A DNA stretch of 64,000 nucleotides, from NCBI GenBank assembly GCA_036674765.1, contig JARVKI010000024.1, forward strand, positions 62,001 through 126,000, read 5' to 3'. The stretch is from Seiridium cupressi (taxonomy: Eukaryota > Ascomycota > Sordariomycetes > Amphisphaeriales > Sporocadaceae). Within the stretch, counting starts at the first letter, position 1. Each line of letters opens with the position of its first letter. The notes under the pieces are model-generated. The model saw nothing but the letters and a program-made list of their open reading frames with translations, did no database searches and was not told where the DNA came from. A program made the translations under genes and the position numbers. Of this stretch, positions 35,042-48,000 are shown one piece after another.

Positions 35042-36165
35042 ATGGCACCAGTTCGCAAGCTGAAAGTAGGCATTGCTGGCCTCGGCCGCATGGGAGCTCG
35101 CCATGCCCTCAACTTTCAGAACCGCACACCACGAGCTGAGCTTGTGGCCGCCTTCACACCAGACCCCAAGGAGGCGCAATGGGCGGCGACAGAGCTGCCA
35201 GGTGTCAAGGTCTACAACGACTACGACGAGATGCTCAAGCACGAGGGGCTCGAGGCCGTTGTCGTGGCCTCAGTCACAACCGTCCACGCCGAGCAGGCCA
35301 TCAAGGCCATCAACGCAGACAAGCACGTCCTGTGCGAGAAGCCGCTAAGTACTAGTGTGGAAGTTGTAAGTCACACTACGACACAACATGATCGTGTAAC
35401 AGAGCCTAACATGCTTTCCCTTAGTCACAATCAGTAGTCGATGCTGCACAACAGAAGCCACACCTCAAGGTCATGTGCGGCTTCTCGCGGCGCTTCGACG
35501 CCTCTTACAGAAATGCGTTCGAGCGCATGGATGCCGGCGGCATTGGTCGGCCCTCGGTGTTCCGCTCGCAGACTTGCGACAAGCTAGACCCCTCAGGGTT
35601 CTTCGTCACCTACGCTGAGTTCAGCGGCGGCATCTTCGTCGACTGCAACATCCACGACATTGATCTGGCCCTGTGGTACTTTGGCCAGGAGTCTGTGGTG
35701 AAGAGCGTCGTGGCCATGGGCATCACAGCCGTGCAGCCCGACCTGCGGAAACACAAGGACGTCGACAATGGTGTGGGCGTCATCGAGTTCTGGGGCGGCA
35801 AGATTGCGCACCTCTACAGCAGTCGGATGATGGCTGCTGGACAGCACGACATGACCGAGATCATCGGCACCGAGGGCAAGCTCACCGTGAACGCCAACCC
35901 CATTGGCACGCTGGTGGAGATGCACGAGCCCAAGGGTGTGCGACGCGAGATTCCGGGCGACTACTACGGCAGGTTCGAGTCGGCTTTTGTTACGGAAGCC
36001 AACGAGTACACTGCCGCCTGTCTGGATAACAACAAGCTGCCTTTCAAGCTGTCCGGGGCGGTCCAGGCTGTGAAGATTGGTTGTGCGCTACAAGAGAGCT
36101 TAAACTCGGGGCAGAAGATCAACTTTGACGAGACGGGCCGGCGCATCGAGAACGCTAAATTATAG
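35042..36165 (+). CDS. Gfo/Idh/MocA oxidoreductase, inositol 2-dehydrogenase-like
   Basis: Two exons, 35042-35365 and 35425-36165, with a 59-base intron (GTAAGT to CTTAG), give 354 residues. The NAD(P) fold begins KLKVGIAGLGRMGARHA (GxGxxG at 13-18). The family Lys is in CEKP at 98-101. The C-terminal half has CGFSRRFDASYRNA and DCNIHDIDLALWYFG, with the catalytic-type Asp and His, then VIGTE-like IIGTEGKLTVNANP. This is the layout of myo-inositol 2-dehydrogenases, which oxidise myo-inositol (or D-chiro-inositol, or related sugars) at C2. The true substrate may be another sugar. The gene is unusually GC-rich, with strong codon bias suggesting good expression. It lies between two permease genes, so a sugar- or amine-uptake context is possible but not shown. 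The start ATG (CACAATGGC) has an excellent context. Confidence 0.9.
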
Positions 36166-36693
36166 AATTAGAACCTAGACAGGATTAATATGGAGCGTAA
36201 TAGATTTGGACAAAAGCCAGCGATTCTCGAGACTGAGTGAATTGGGACTTGGTGAGCGCGATACCTCTGTAGGCTGCCTGTCAGGTTAGCGGCTCAGTGC
36301 TGCGCGTTGCGCTATTAATCAGTCTTGGCCAAATCAGCCAAGCGAACCGATCAAAACATGCACGAGTCATGGTGTAACAGGTCAAAGCCAGCATCGAATG
36401 TTTTCAAGGTGAAACTATGGCTTCCAATGGGTATTAAAAAATAGTCGATAATAGTGAAAGCGCAATTGGAACAAATGCGTTACAAAACGTCGCATTCATA
36501 AAGTGCTGTACAACGAGCTTAAATAAAATCTTCTTTGTTCAGATGTTTTCAGATAGGCTCTATCCGCAGGATCATAAAGGTTTATCATGGGTATCTCTCT
36601 AGCCTCCAAAACTTAGCATTAATCCAAATAAGACTTTTTTAATCGTCCATCAAACCGTGTCTATCATTAGTATATACCTCCAAGCAGGTGTAT
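36166..36693. other. Intergenic region between convergent genes
   Basis: About 530 AT-rich bases at the 3' ends of the oxidoreductase and the permease. Nothing else seen. Confidence 0.4.
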
Positions 36694-38744
36694 TTACCAC
36701 ATGCGTTCCCAGCAGCGTTTGGCGAAGCTCATCTGTGCCAATCTCTCCTTCTCAACCTCCTCAATGCCACCCTCTTCCCAGTGTCGGCACTCCTTGTCGA
36801 CCTCCTCCTTGCCGCTGATGAGATCAGCCTCGGCCGGCTTGACAATGCTGGTGCGCTTGACCACCTTCCAGGCAAAGTACATGAAGATACCGAAAGCCAG
36901 TCCAAAGTACGCGGTGACGAAGCTGCGGCTGTCGAAGGGCACGAAAGTGTTGTAGCCTACAAAGATGAGAGCGAGAATACCAATCATTAGAGCAAAGTAT
37001 GCCGTGTAGGGAGCCCAAGGAGCGCGATACGGAAGCGACTTGGGGTCGAGGCCCTGTGCAACTCGGGCACGGTAGAAGCCAATAAAGGCGATCAACATCA
37101 TGGTGTAGGTCATGATGAGAGCGGTTGTGGTAAGGTCGACGAACCAGTAGAAAACTTCGACGGCCGAGTTGGAGGACACCAGGAATGTGATACAGGCGAT
37201 CAGAGAGACGGCGATCACAGAGTAGATGGGGACACCAGATTTGGTGCACTTCATCAAAAACCTGGGGGCCTGTCCATCCTTGGCGAGACCGTAGAGTGTT
37301 CTAGATGAGGAGTATAGATAGGCGTTACCACAGGACAACCCGGAGATCATGATCAGAGCATTGACAAGGTCGGGCAAAAAGCCAATTCCGAGGTTTTTGA
37401 TACCGACAACCCAAGGTGAAGCGGCAGCACCGGGCTCGCTGTTCTCAATGGCTCCCAGAAGCATGGGGTCGCGCGATGAGCAAATGATACCGACGCAGAG
37501 AACTCCGACAACGTAGAAGCCGACGAGACGGTAGAAGATGAGCTTGGCGACGCGGGGAATGGTTCGGCGGGGGTTCTGGATCTCACCGGCGGCAAGTGCG
37601 ATCATATCGGGACCAGCAATGGTGAATGCTGCATAGATTACGACCTTGAACCAACCGAGAAATCGTCCAGTGTCTCCCGTAGTGTAATATTCGTGCATGG
37701 CGTTGCCACTGCCCCAGTTGCGGAAGCCATAGGCGTCGTGATTCGGGTTACCACCAGACATGGTAATCAACGTGACCAAGCACAGTCCGAAAAGAAGTAG
37801 TACTTTGGTAGAGGCCATGACGAACTCGGACTCGCCGTACCACTTGACAGCGACAACGTTCAGCAGGAAACACACAACCATAGCCATGGCAATCCAGGCG
37901 GCCGGGTTGATGTCGGCATTCCAATATTGCATAACCGTCGCGACAGCAGAGTATTCCGTGCATACCAGCATAACACCGGCGAAGAAGTAGGTCCATCCCA
38001 TAGCAAATCCGAGAGCCGGGTCAACAAATCGGGAGGCAAGCTCGAAGATGGAGCCGCGAATTGGCAAGTAGGCGCACATCTCAGCCACGCTCAAGTTGAG
38101 GGGCCAGATGTAGAGCAATCCCCAGAATGTGTACCCCAGAATGAGGGATAGTGGACCGGCTTTGCTTAGTACACCACCAATACCAACCCTGTTGTGGATT
38201 ATACAGTCAGCCGAAGTTCATTCTATGTGTCATCGCTCCGGGGTAGATTGTGGGAATGGGGCAAGAGAATGGGGGAAGAATATGGAGGAACTAGGGACAA
38301 CACACCAAAGACCAGTCCCGATCGAACCACCTGCGAGATATTAGCATTGATACTTTAGAATAGCTGAAAAAGACAGTTTCGAGTGGTTTTGTAAGGGTAG
38401 TGAAGAATATGATGTGTTGTTTCGCTGGTATAGCGTGTATTCCAATTGGGCGCAGGGGCCAACGGCTACAGGGCCATGACAAGCCTCTCGCAACAGAGGA
38501 AATGGCCCAAAGGGGTAATTGGATATTCTGGGGGTCGCATACCGATTGCCATGAGCTGAACATGTCGGGGGCTCAGTCCGCGTACTGTCGTTCCATATTC
38601 CGCGGTAGTGCCAGTGATGATCTCTCCCGAGGCGTTGTCACTGCTGGTGACGGCAGCAAGGCCTCCGGTCTTTTCGGTGTCCATAGCTGCGAGATATGGT
38701 AGGCTCCGTCGTTGAGAAATGGGATGCAGATCCTCGGGAACCAT
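36694..38744 (-). CDS. Amino-acid permease, YAT/GAP type (APC superfamily)
   Basis: Three exons, 38543-38744, 38306-38330 (a 25-base micro-exon) and 36694-38188, with introns of 212 and 117 bases. They join in frame to 573 residues. The micro-exon completes the signature LMAIGGSIGTGLWVGIG in the first helix, a substrate backbone-binding loop in this family. Later come FAGVMLVCTEYSAVA, AFTIAGPDMIALAAGEIQNPRRTIPR, the conserved loop of yeast amino-acid transporters, and about twelve helices. The C-terminus is a charged cytosolic tail, suited to ubiquitin-based sorting. It should be a proton-coupled plasma-membrane amino-acid importer. Specificity is unknown; in these fungi it could be general, or proline or another neutral amino acid. 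The first ATG is 38744, and a second in-frame ATG at 38684 gives a protein 20 residues shorter. Confidence 0.9.
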
Positions 38745-39831
38745 TGCCAGGAAGCTTCGCAGTGTCGTTATATAGAAGCATGGTCGTGTGATACCCCCTC
38801 ACGACCCGGCGCCGTGGTTATCAATTCGTACAGGTCAAGAATGCAACCTGGAGAGATAAGAAGACGCTGCCAAGCGAGCCCGTTCAAAACTCCAACCACG
38901 GGGCGCGAACATGGCTATCAAGCTTGGCAGACGTTCGCACAGCTTCGAGTGCATGTCGATGCCGGCCGATGCTGGTCGACTGGCCATTGCCAAGCCGGTA
39001 GCGCCGCTGATAACGGCATTTCGCTGGGGCTCCTTCCAAGGGTCTGGATTTGACTAACGAGTCAGGCCACTATTAGCTGATCAATTGAGGCGTCCCCGAC
39101 CGAGTGCCCGGAATCATCTGTCAAGGAGTCAGCTCGCGTGAGATAGGGAAGCCGTAAGGCTTTACTAACGCCTGCCACCGAACTGGCTGAAGGCTTGGCT
39201 CTCGCATGGACATGCCCGTTCCTGTCGATAGATTGATTTCCGCGCATGTACTTTCCGCATGCGTTGCTAGAAGCTGAGCGTCGCGAACCGCGGTCGCCCA
39301 GCCAAGACGTCTGGAACTCTACCTAAAACGCGTTCTGATAAAGATTCCTTACCTAATTCATGTCGACGACAGGATGCCACGCCTATTCCCCCGGATTCCA
39401 CCATGTGTCGCACAACACGAGTGGGGTCTGCCACAAGCTCGTGCCAGAGATATCACCGTGACCAGATATCACTATCTCGGTGCCGACAGCTATCTTTATC
39501 GTCAATGAGACTACTGACGTCGGTTATCTGATACCCTAAATTTCTCCTGTCTAACACCAAGGCTTGTATGCAGCCTGCCCCTCGACATGTCGACCCGCTT
39601 TGATAACGACATGTCTTGGACTACGTATGCCTCAATAGTGATTTTAATACGGCGATTCTCGAGATGCTTATGGACGTGTCTTTTAGACATCATTTCTTAC
39701 AAGTCACCATATAAAATAGAAACTTTTGTTTAACTTATTATTATTAAATTTCTTTTTTCAACTAACCCCCTTCACCCCCTCTCCAACTATTCTCTATTAC
39801 CAAGCAAAAATCGGATACAAATTAATTCCAC
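38745..39831. other. Intergenic region
   Basis: About 1.1 kb upstream of the permease and downstream of the secreted-protein gene. Becomes AT-rich beyond 39600 with T- and C-rich runs (39720-39790). No gene supported. Confidence 0.45.
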
Positions 39832-40440
39832 TCATTTCCCACTAATTTGCTCAGTCTGTTCACACGTAAAAAATACATTCCCGCACACCTTGCCATCTCT
39901 ACAATGGCTCCTCTCGTAACTCTTGGCCCAGTCCGGCTCATACCAATACCCAGCGACTGGCCAACCGCCTTTTTTTGGACATTTGTCGTCGACGTATGTC
40001 CAGGCATCAGCAATCTCTTTTCCGGAACATGGGTTACTGAAACCATAATTACACGTCGAGATACGGACGTCGGCATAATTAGCGTAGTAACCATGGTAGG
40101 CAGGAATTTTGTTGCCTGCATCACACCAATCTGCCCAAAACTTCTGGATTACCTCCAGATCTGTCGGATGGAGGGCCACCGATGGGTCGTCGCAGCCTAC
40201 ATATGAACGCTTAGCAATGGGTGAAGACAATGTAGAAGTGGCTCTGTCACCCATAACGGCAGTGACGTTGACTGGCACTATCTCACGTCGCAGACGCTCG
40301 CTAATCATCTCCGCCTTAATTCTCTCCATATCTTCGGGCGTACCGATTCTGGAGATAGTCAGGACTGGAGTGCTGTTGGTCGTAAGTGCCATAATTGTGC
40401 CGAAGGAGGCTGAAAGAGCAATGAAGTGGGAAGTTCTCAT
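39832..40440 (-). CDS. Small secreted cysteine-rich protein with Kex2-type propeptide
   Basis: Single exon, 202 residues. A signal peptide is likely at the N-terminus (MRTSHFIALSASFGTIMA, cleavage near residue 18-20). A polar pro-segment follows and ends in Lys-Arg at 77-78 (SSPIAKR), a Kex2 cleavage site. All eight cysteines (83, 106, 130, 138, 154, 180, 186, 193) lie after that site, so the mature domain of about 124 residues is likely held by four disulfides. It is rich in Trp, Tyr and Gly. The layout of signal, propeptide ending KR and Cys-rich core is shared by many fungal secreted effectors and antimicrobial proteins. I do not recognise the family and assign no activity. Its 3' side and the region upstream are AT-rich and gene-poor, a setting often seen for such genes. 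Confidence 0.75.
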   Translation of the reverse strand: MRTSHFIALSASFGTIMALTTNSTPVLTISRIGTPEDMERIKAEMISERLRREIVPVNVTAVMGDRATSTLSSPIAKRSYVGCDDPSVALHPTDLEVIQKFWADWCDAGNKIPAYHGYYANYADVRISTCNYGFSNPCSGKEIADAWTYVDDKCPKKGGWPVAGYWYEPDWAKSYERSHCRDGKVCGNVFFTCEQTEQISGK

Positions 40441-42083
40441 TGTGTAGAAGGTGATTTATGTAGTTGTGCGGTTGTGTAGTTTATCGATGTTGAAGTCGAG
40501 GATGATGTGGAATAATTTGGTGCTGAGAGGGTGGTAACACTCTTGCTTAAATAGTGGCCGTGTCGTGATGAAGTAGTAAGATGAGAAAGGCAACGTTCTT
40601 GCATATAGAAAGCTGTTGTAATCACCGTGATCACGACCAGTAAAGGTTATTCACGAACAACTGCCCAGAATACAATCACGGTGTTCCACTTGTGACCAGA
40701 AACAATGTGTTTATTCTTCTTATTTGACAAAAGCTTTGTCTTTCTGTTTTATTGTTATGTGACTTGTGCTCTTTGTAAGATACAAATCGCTTGTTCAAGA
40801 TACTCTTGTATTTTAGATCCTGAGTAACCCTTCTAGCCTCTATAGAATAGACGAAGCCATTCAACTAAGAGCCCGATCTATGACTTGAGCAACATAGATG
40901 ACTTGGCATTTAGAGTGTCAACGAAGGATGGCACTCATTTGACATGGAACGTCGTCAACGTTCCCATGCCACTAGTATCCCAACCTGCCACCACTTCACG
41001 GTTGCCATTTCTTTTTGTCTCACTCCAAGAGCATTCCCCCAATGAATGAGTAGGTCGGATCATCTTCGAGAAGTTCTTCATTCACATAACCTCAGCCACA
41101 TCTACTATCGAACTCGAAATCGAAATTAAGATCAGCGCAATCAACTGTTGACATGGACTTATCTAGATTATAGTATGCCATAGACTCTCCAGCTTCCCGT
41201 GATACTAACCGTCGTTGACATTGCCTAAAACCCTAATATCGTCATCGAAGCTAGCAGCAATTTCATATAAAGTAATAGGCCGATATATACCCGGAAGATC
41301 TTTATCTGCCCTAAATAATACGCAGTAACTTCAATACTAGAGGCGTGAGCGTCTTTTTATTCCACCGCTTATATCCGATATCACCGTTATAAACTCATTA
41401 GGGGCACCGATCCGGCCACGTCTTTATTACAATCGTTGGACCTTTACCCACGGAGGCTGTCTACATGTACATTCATTCGAGCGGGAAGCTATACTAAAAA
41501 CGTCCTTGGTAATCTAACTCTGTAGATATTTTCACCCAAGTATTGAACAAGAAGAGTTGAATCATTGCAGCGCGTTCTCAGTCGGTAGCACGCTTGCAGA
41601 CAAAATTGTCCGTTTCAGATCGGAGTCCTGACCGCCCAGCCCTCGTAGCCCAGCCGCTATTTTTGGTCGTTTAAGTTATTATGATATACATTCCCATCAA
41701 AGTTCCGGTCTATTTGCATGCGAATGAGTACGATCAACTACATCACCGACAACCAGATCGATGAGCAGCTTGGATGTTCCAGTTCTGAATTGTGTTATTT
41801 AACGACTTGGCCCAGCACCTGTTACGACTACAGCCAGCGAAACATCCTTCCTAAAACTCGTCATGCCCAGAAATTTGTTCCAGTTCGAGGAAATAATCCA
41901 CACTTTCGCGACGGGACAATCCGACGAAATTCTTCGCCGATTTAGTCATTTTGTTATTTTCAAGACTTTTGAATTAAATATCAACCGTTTCCCCCGTTAT
42001 ACCTAATCTAACATTGTAATTTAACATAACGAAAACATGGATTTGCTGTATAATCTACTCGATCATCACAAGTTAATATCACA
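40441..42083. other. AT-rich gene-poor region bordering the PKS cluster
   Basis: 1.64 kb between the secreted-protein gene and the HR-PKS stop codon. It is clearly more AT-rich than the flanking PKS gene and has no long frame. It may be an old, mutated repeat. It contains a tRNA-like segment near 41571-41631. The frame over 41718-41945 shows no features. Confidence 0.45.
41571..41631 (+). other. tRNA-like fragment
   Basis: CTCAGTCGGTAGCACGC resembles a tRNA D-arm (A-box), followed about 35 bases later by GATCGGAGTCC, close to a T-arm B-box with one extra base. The arms do not fold properly. It may be a tRNA relic or the head of a SINE. Confidence 0.2.
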
Positions 42084-45000
42084 TCATGTACGGCTACGAA
42101 TAATGCCGCGCATGATCTTCGCGGCGCGGTGTAGGTCCTTCACGAAACCCGCCGTCCGTTCTTGTGAGCCTCCAGTAAGGGAGATCAAGATGCTGTATTC
42201 AAAGGTCAGTAAACTTGAGCACGATTCCGTAGTAATAGACGACAATCGCCACGCGGTTAAACTCACCTGTTCTTTTCCGGACTTATGAATGACCAAAAAC
42301 CCTCAGGATCCGGCATCAGGTGAACGTAATCTTCGACGGTTATCTCGCCTTCAAGCGAGTTAGTCTGTGCAAATATGGGCGGACTTGGGCGGCCGAAGAA
42401 GACCATGTCGCTCAAGAAACGTGGCTTGGGTGCGCTGTCGTCGGTCGTTGGCCACAGGTAGGCCAATACCTCAAAGACTCGTTGGCAGCTGCGGCCGGTG
42501 TGCAAGATCTGGAGGCCAGCGTTCATCGACTTGGTCGCTTCCAGCAAAAGGGGCCTCAGCTGAGCGGGTATGTCACGGTCTGAGTGGCCGTTTTGGACTT
42601 GGTAGACCCCAGCGGCTGCATCGCAGAATGCGTTGACCGCAGGCGTGGCTCTCTGCATGGCATCAGCGCGGCCACCGTGGAACAGAGCCCCGCTCGTGGG
42701 CTCCCACGAAGGCATGTTCTGGTCGAAGAACAACCGCAAGGCAAGTTGGAAGGTCAAGTCAATAACTCCCTTTGCAGGTACCCGGGATTGCAGGAGGAAG
42801 TCAGTTCCGAACTCGTCGAGTTGTTCTCGGACGTATGTCGACCTGGAGGTAGCCTGTTGGTACTGTTTTCGGAGACCGACAAGGTGGTTTTCGATCTCGG
42901 AAGTTGTCTTCAATACCATCTCCTGTAGCTTTATTTCAGAATGTCCACCATTCAGCTGGCTCGTACGGCCAGCCGACTCAGCCGGGTGGGCCATCATGAC
43001 GTCGGCTATCCATTCTCGAAGGCGGTTGGTAACGGTACCGTCAAGGATTCCGTGCTCGGTAATCAGGCCGGAGCGGCCATTTGCGCTCACGTAGAACTGT
43101 AGTACCTTGTCAAACCATCGATTCAAGCCATCACCGATATATCCCTGACGCGCGATCTGCTCTGGGGTTTCTGGGCTTCCGGCATCCAAGCATAGAACAA
43201 ACATGGCAGTGTCAAGGACGTGCAAATACTCGACATTGCTGGGATCCAGCGCCAATAGGGTCTCTCTTATCTTGAAACAGACATGTTAGCTTCAAGTGAT
43301 TGCATAGGCGTGAGATCAAATGCAGGGTTTCGTTCAGTCACGTCGGGTATTCGCTTGCTTACCTTGGCCCAAGAGTCTCTTTCATCAGTCGTCAGCAGAC
43401 CTGACAATACATCATCGCCCTCCACTCGCGCTACGATGGCTTCAAAAGTCGCCTGAAGCTGTTGGAATGACACGTCCTTGCCGTCCTCGTCCTGGAGCAT
43501 CACCTTGAAAAGGCGACCTTTCCTCAAAACAGCAACATGACCTCGGATATTGTGATCATCTGGGGATGGAGCATAGCTCACCACCTTGTCGCATTTGAGC
43601 TGCGGCACACGTGTAGAGTTGAAGAGCCATTCCCATCCCCAGGTGCACTCAAGCCTGCCGGCGATCTCTTGGGGTTCGACCTCGCCTGCGCTCATGGCCT
43701 GCCTGTAGGAGATAGCCGCGGAAGTTATAATGGCAGCACGCTCGGCCTGAGAGTGCCGTTTGCCGGAGTTGTCACGCTGCGCTCCCATGATGCTGGTCCA
43801 TGGAGCCACTGGCGCCCTTCTGCACAGGAATCGGGCATCTGTGACGATGTCGGTAAACCAGCTGGTGGACTTGTCATCCTTGTGCGTGTCATACAAATCC
43901 TGGAGGATCTTGCGGGCAAGGCTGTCTGGTGCACGCATCTCTTCAATGTCTCGATGGACGGACTCAAGTTGCTGCGGGCTAAGGAGATGTTCGTTCGCCT
44001 CAAGCCAGTAGTTAAGTGCATCATCCAGATCCGTCAAGGGCTGAGCGGATAGTTTGCAACAGCCTTGGCCATGCCCGACAGCTTCACCAGCAATGCTACT
44101 CCCATTGACAGCTGTGATTGCAGCATCCTGAGAGCCAGCCCGGCTTTCGGAGGTAGTGCCATTTTGTTCATTATGGTGGCTGGCGGGGCTCACACCATTG
44201 ACGCTGTTGGATTTGAGATTCATCCTCGAAACTACCACTTTGGCCAATGCGATCATGCTTTGCGCGCCACTGAGTTCGGACAGCTGCAATGGCGTCCGGA
44301 ATGTGTGCTTGATCCAATTCTTGAGCTCGATCGAGACGAGAGAATCCAGCCCGAGCGCTGCAATAGGTCCCTCTGGAACATCATCGCCAATAAAGGCGGT
44401 AAACCTGTCGAGCAGCGTTTTCTTCATGATGTCCTCGGCCTCGGCGATGGTCTTTGCTTGCTCTACAATCTGAAGCACGCTTTGCTTCTTGCTATTAGGG
44501 CCAGTACTGTTGGTCGCCTTGCCGCCCTGCCTTCTCTTGCTGGGAATATGGTCGTACATAGGATCACTCAGCGCCGAGGGACCGAAAGCATCCTCCATAG
44601 TGTCGCGGCTGAAATGCATGAGATGCTGCACGACTTCTTTGTTGGCTCGAGCTTGTGGGTTTATGGCGTACTCGAGAGTGGTAAGAACTTCGTCAAACGA
44701 AACAGAGCCGAAAGTCTGGGCAACATCGCTCCCTTGCTCCCGTGCGCCAGCGACCAGATTGGATCCCTCAACAGCTCCAACATTAATGGTGGCATAACTA
44801 GTGACTGCTCCTGGGGATTGTTTACCTGAACGAGCAAAAGCGTCCAGGAAAGCATTTCCTGCTACGTAGTTACTCTGCGAAGCTGAACCGACAATGCTCG
44901 CCACAGATGAGAGCATAATGAAGAATTCAGTTGTTTCCGGCGAGCAGAAGCCTGCATGAAGGTTGAGCGTACCTTGCACCTTGGGCGATAACGAGTCCTT

Positions 45001-48000
45001 CCAATCGTCGAAACCTATAAACTCAAAGGGATGGTCACGGAGGATCGTTGCGCTTTGGATGACGCCCCTAATTGGTGGTAGACCAAGGCGGGCTATTTTG
45101 TCGGCGGCACGGCGCGTATTTTCCTCGTCGCTGATGTCGCACTGGACAACGTGAAGAGCGCTGCCTAGATCGGCGATGGACTTTTGGACCTCGATGACGG
45201 CCGGCTGTTGAGCTACAGCATCGACATCTCGGCGAGTGAGCGCTACGATGTGGCCAGCCCCCTTTTCAGCGAGGAAGTATGCTATTCTTTTGCCGAGATC
45301 GCCAAGACCGCCGCCGATGACATACGTTCCCTCCGGTTGTAGTCGTAATGCCGGTGCTGTTGCCCTGGTAGCTTGCACAAGTGTCTGTTCATCGGCAACT
45401 AACACCAGCTTTCCTGTGTGTTTCCTCTCAGCGATAAGAGAGAACGCCTGCTCAACATTTGACATATCCATGGTTTTCACGGGATACACAGGCTTTACCA
45501 AGCCTTGATCAAGCATGGCAAAAATGTCTTTGACGCCCCGGGTCACTATTCCTGGGCGACTCCGATACATGTAGGGAGTATCTATGGCGGCGAATGTGGC
45601 CTGTTTGTCGAAATTGGCCATGTTGAGGTGGCCGCGGTCGAGGATATCTGTTTTGCCGATTTCGCAAAAGGTGCCGAATGGGGCAAGGCAGTCCCAGCTA
45701 TCCCTGAGAAGCTGCCCTGAGAGCGAATTGAGAACGACATCGACGCCACTGCCCTGTGTCGCGTCGAGAATTTGCTTCTTGAACTTCCCAGAATGCGAAG
45801 AGAATATGTGGCTGGCGGGTATGTTATATTGTTCCTGGATTAGCTCCTTCTTTGCAACACTACCAACCGTGGCATACACCTTTGCTCCTATAAGTTGTGC
45901 AATCTGGATCGCGGCCTGGCCTACACCACCTGAAGCTGAATGGATTAAGACGTTCTGGCCCTTCTCTAGCCGAGCAACATGGTTAAGGCAATACCAGGCG
46001 GTAAAGTATACTAGTGGGATCGACGCTGCATCAACAAATGTGACTGAGTCGGGGATGGCGACCACATTCTTGCTATCAACGCGAATCTGATTGCTGAACT
46101 GTGCGGCAAAAAGAGCTGTGACCCTGTCACCGGCCTTCCAGGATTGAACATTGGATCCGACGGCCGTAATGACACCAGCCACCTCGCCGCTCATTGGCGT
46201 CCCGGGCGCCATCTGGCCCAACGCGATGAGGACGTCTCTGAAGCTGAGGCCGTGCGCTCGGGCCTGGATCTGAATCTCTTCTGGACCGAGCGGGCTCAGC
46301 ATGTCGTCGTTGTCCACGAACCGAACGGACTTGAGCAAGCCTGGTACCTGAACGTCGAATTTCAGGGGTCTGTTCTCGTCGAAATATGGACAGTCCACCA
46401 GAGTTGTGTCGCCAGTCATGTTCTGCTCCAGGCTATGACGGCTCTCAATGTGGGCGGCCAGGTGATCGTCTGGAATGACTCTCGGGATTATCAGCTTGTT
46501 GTCACGGATGGCGTACTCGTGGTCTAGCTTGGACTCATCTGCGCTGACATCTTCCGACGACCAAAATGACCGCAAGGCAATCTCCGTCAGCGTTTGAATG
46601 ACATGCTGCAGCTCATCGTTGCTGTCGCAAGGCTGGATCGAATCTTGAACGTCAACAGTGATTAGGCGTAGACCGGGATTTTCACGTCGGAGAACCCTGG
46701 ACATGCCACTGATCATGCTCTTGAGGGCCTCCTTGCCGTCAGAAGGCGGCGAGGATTGGAAGCTGACCCAAACTATATTTCCGCCCTGGAGCAACAACTT
46801 CTTGACTTGCTCAAATGTCTCGGGGCTAGGATTCAGCAGTAGCGGGTGTTCGGCCGAGTCAATGACTATCGTAAGATTGTCGGATTCAGGGTCCTGTGTG
46901 GCCGCAGACCTCACACCCCAAGTCTCTCGGCGACATTCCATGCCTTTGTTGCCCAACGAGCGACACATAGCATCTCCAAGGGAGGCTTGAGATGTATCAT
47001 CTGAGCGCCCGAGATGGACTATCGCTGTCGGCTTCCTTCCTTCGACCCTCCGAAGCTGGGTGTCTGTTGTTTTCGCAGTGACAGGTACAGCCCGGGTCAC
47101 AATCACGCTACTGACATCACTCAAACGACCCTTGTGTGCTGGGATAGCAATATCTGCGCCGCTAAAGCCGTGACGCTTCAGATGCATGTCCAACTCAGAC
47201 ACGCTCATCGGGACTGCCCTCTGGTGTCCGTCCTCGGATATCCACCAGCCGTCCAGCATGCCAAAAACGGCGCTATCCGCCGCTGTAGCTGCCGTCAGCT
47301 CCATGAGGACGAGCCGGCCGTCCGGCTTCAGCAGCGATCGCAAGTACCCCAAGGTTGCGTCAATCTGGGGGGCGGTGTTTGACACCATCGAAGTCACTAT
47401 CAGATCAAAGCTGTGAGAGGTGTACCCCTGTGCGAGCGGGTCACGCGACATGTCCAGTGTCTTGAAGTCAACCTTAGCGGCCCATTCACCGAACCGGCTG
47501 CGCGCACGCTCGAGGTGATCAGAGGAAGCGTCGGTGTAGGTGTATGTCTCTACAGGTATCTGGCACTTCCGCTCCATTAGCTCCATGAGCGGCATAGCGG
47601 CGCCCCCAGTTCCTGCGCCGGCAACGAGTATGTTGATGTTAGGGCTTTTGTGGACGAGAGCCTGCACATATGCTCCAATCTGTGCGTAGTGGCCGCGCAG
47701 CATAGGGTGTTCGGAGTAGAGCCGTCCGAGGACGTCGTCACGAGCCAATAACTCCGAACCACCAGCCTCTCCGGTCAGAATATCGACGTAGTGTGGTCCA
47801 AGGCGGCCTAGAGCTAATCCAACAATGTTCGATTTACTGCTCTGCTCGATAAGGCTGGCCTCATCACGAGAAGTGACTCTCTCCAACAAATGTTGGGATT
47901 CTGTTGCGTCCCACTCCTTCATCCAGCTCAGTAGTGTGGAGAGTCGGATATTGCATGCTGCAGAAATGCCTTGCTCCTTCATATGCTGGACTGCTCGACG

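Noticed and set aside
43537..44829. Long plus-strand frames opposite the HR-PKS
   Set aside because: Antisense shadows of a highly conserved PKS coding sequence.
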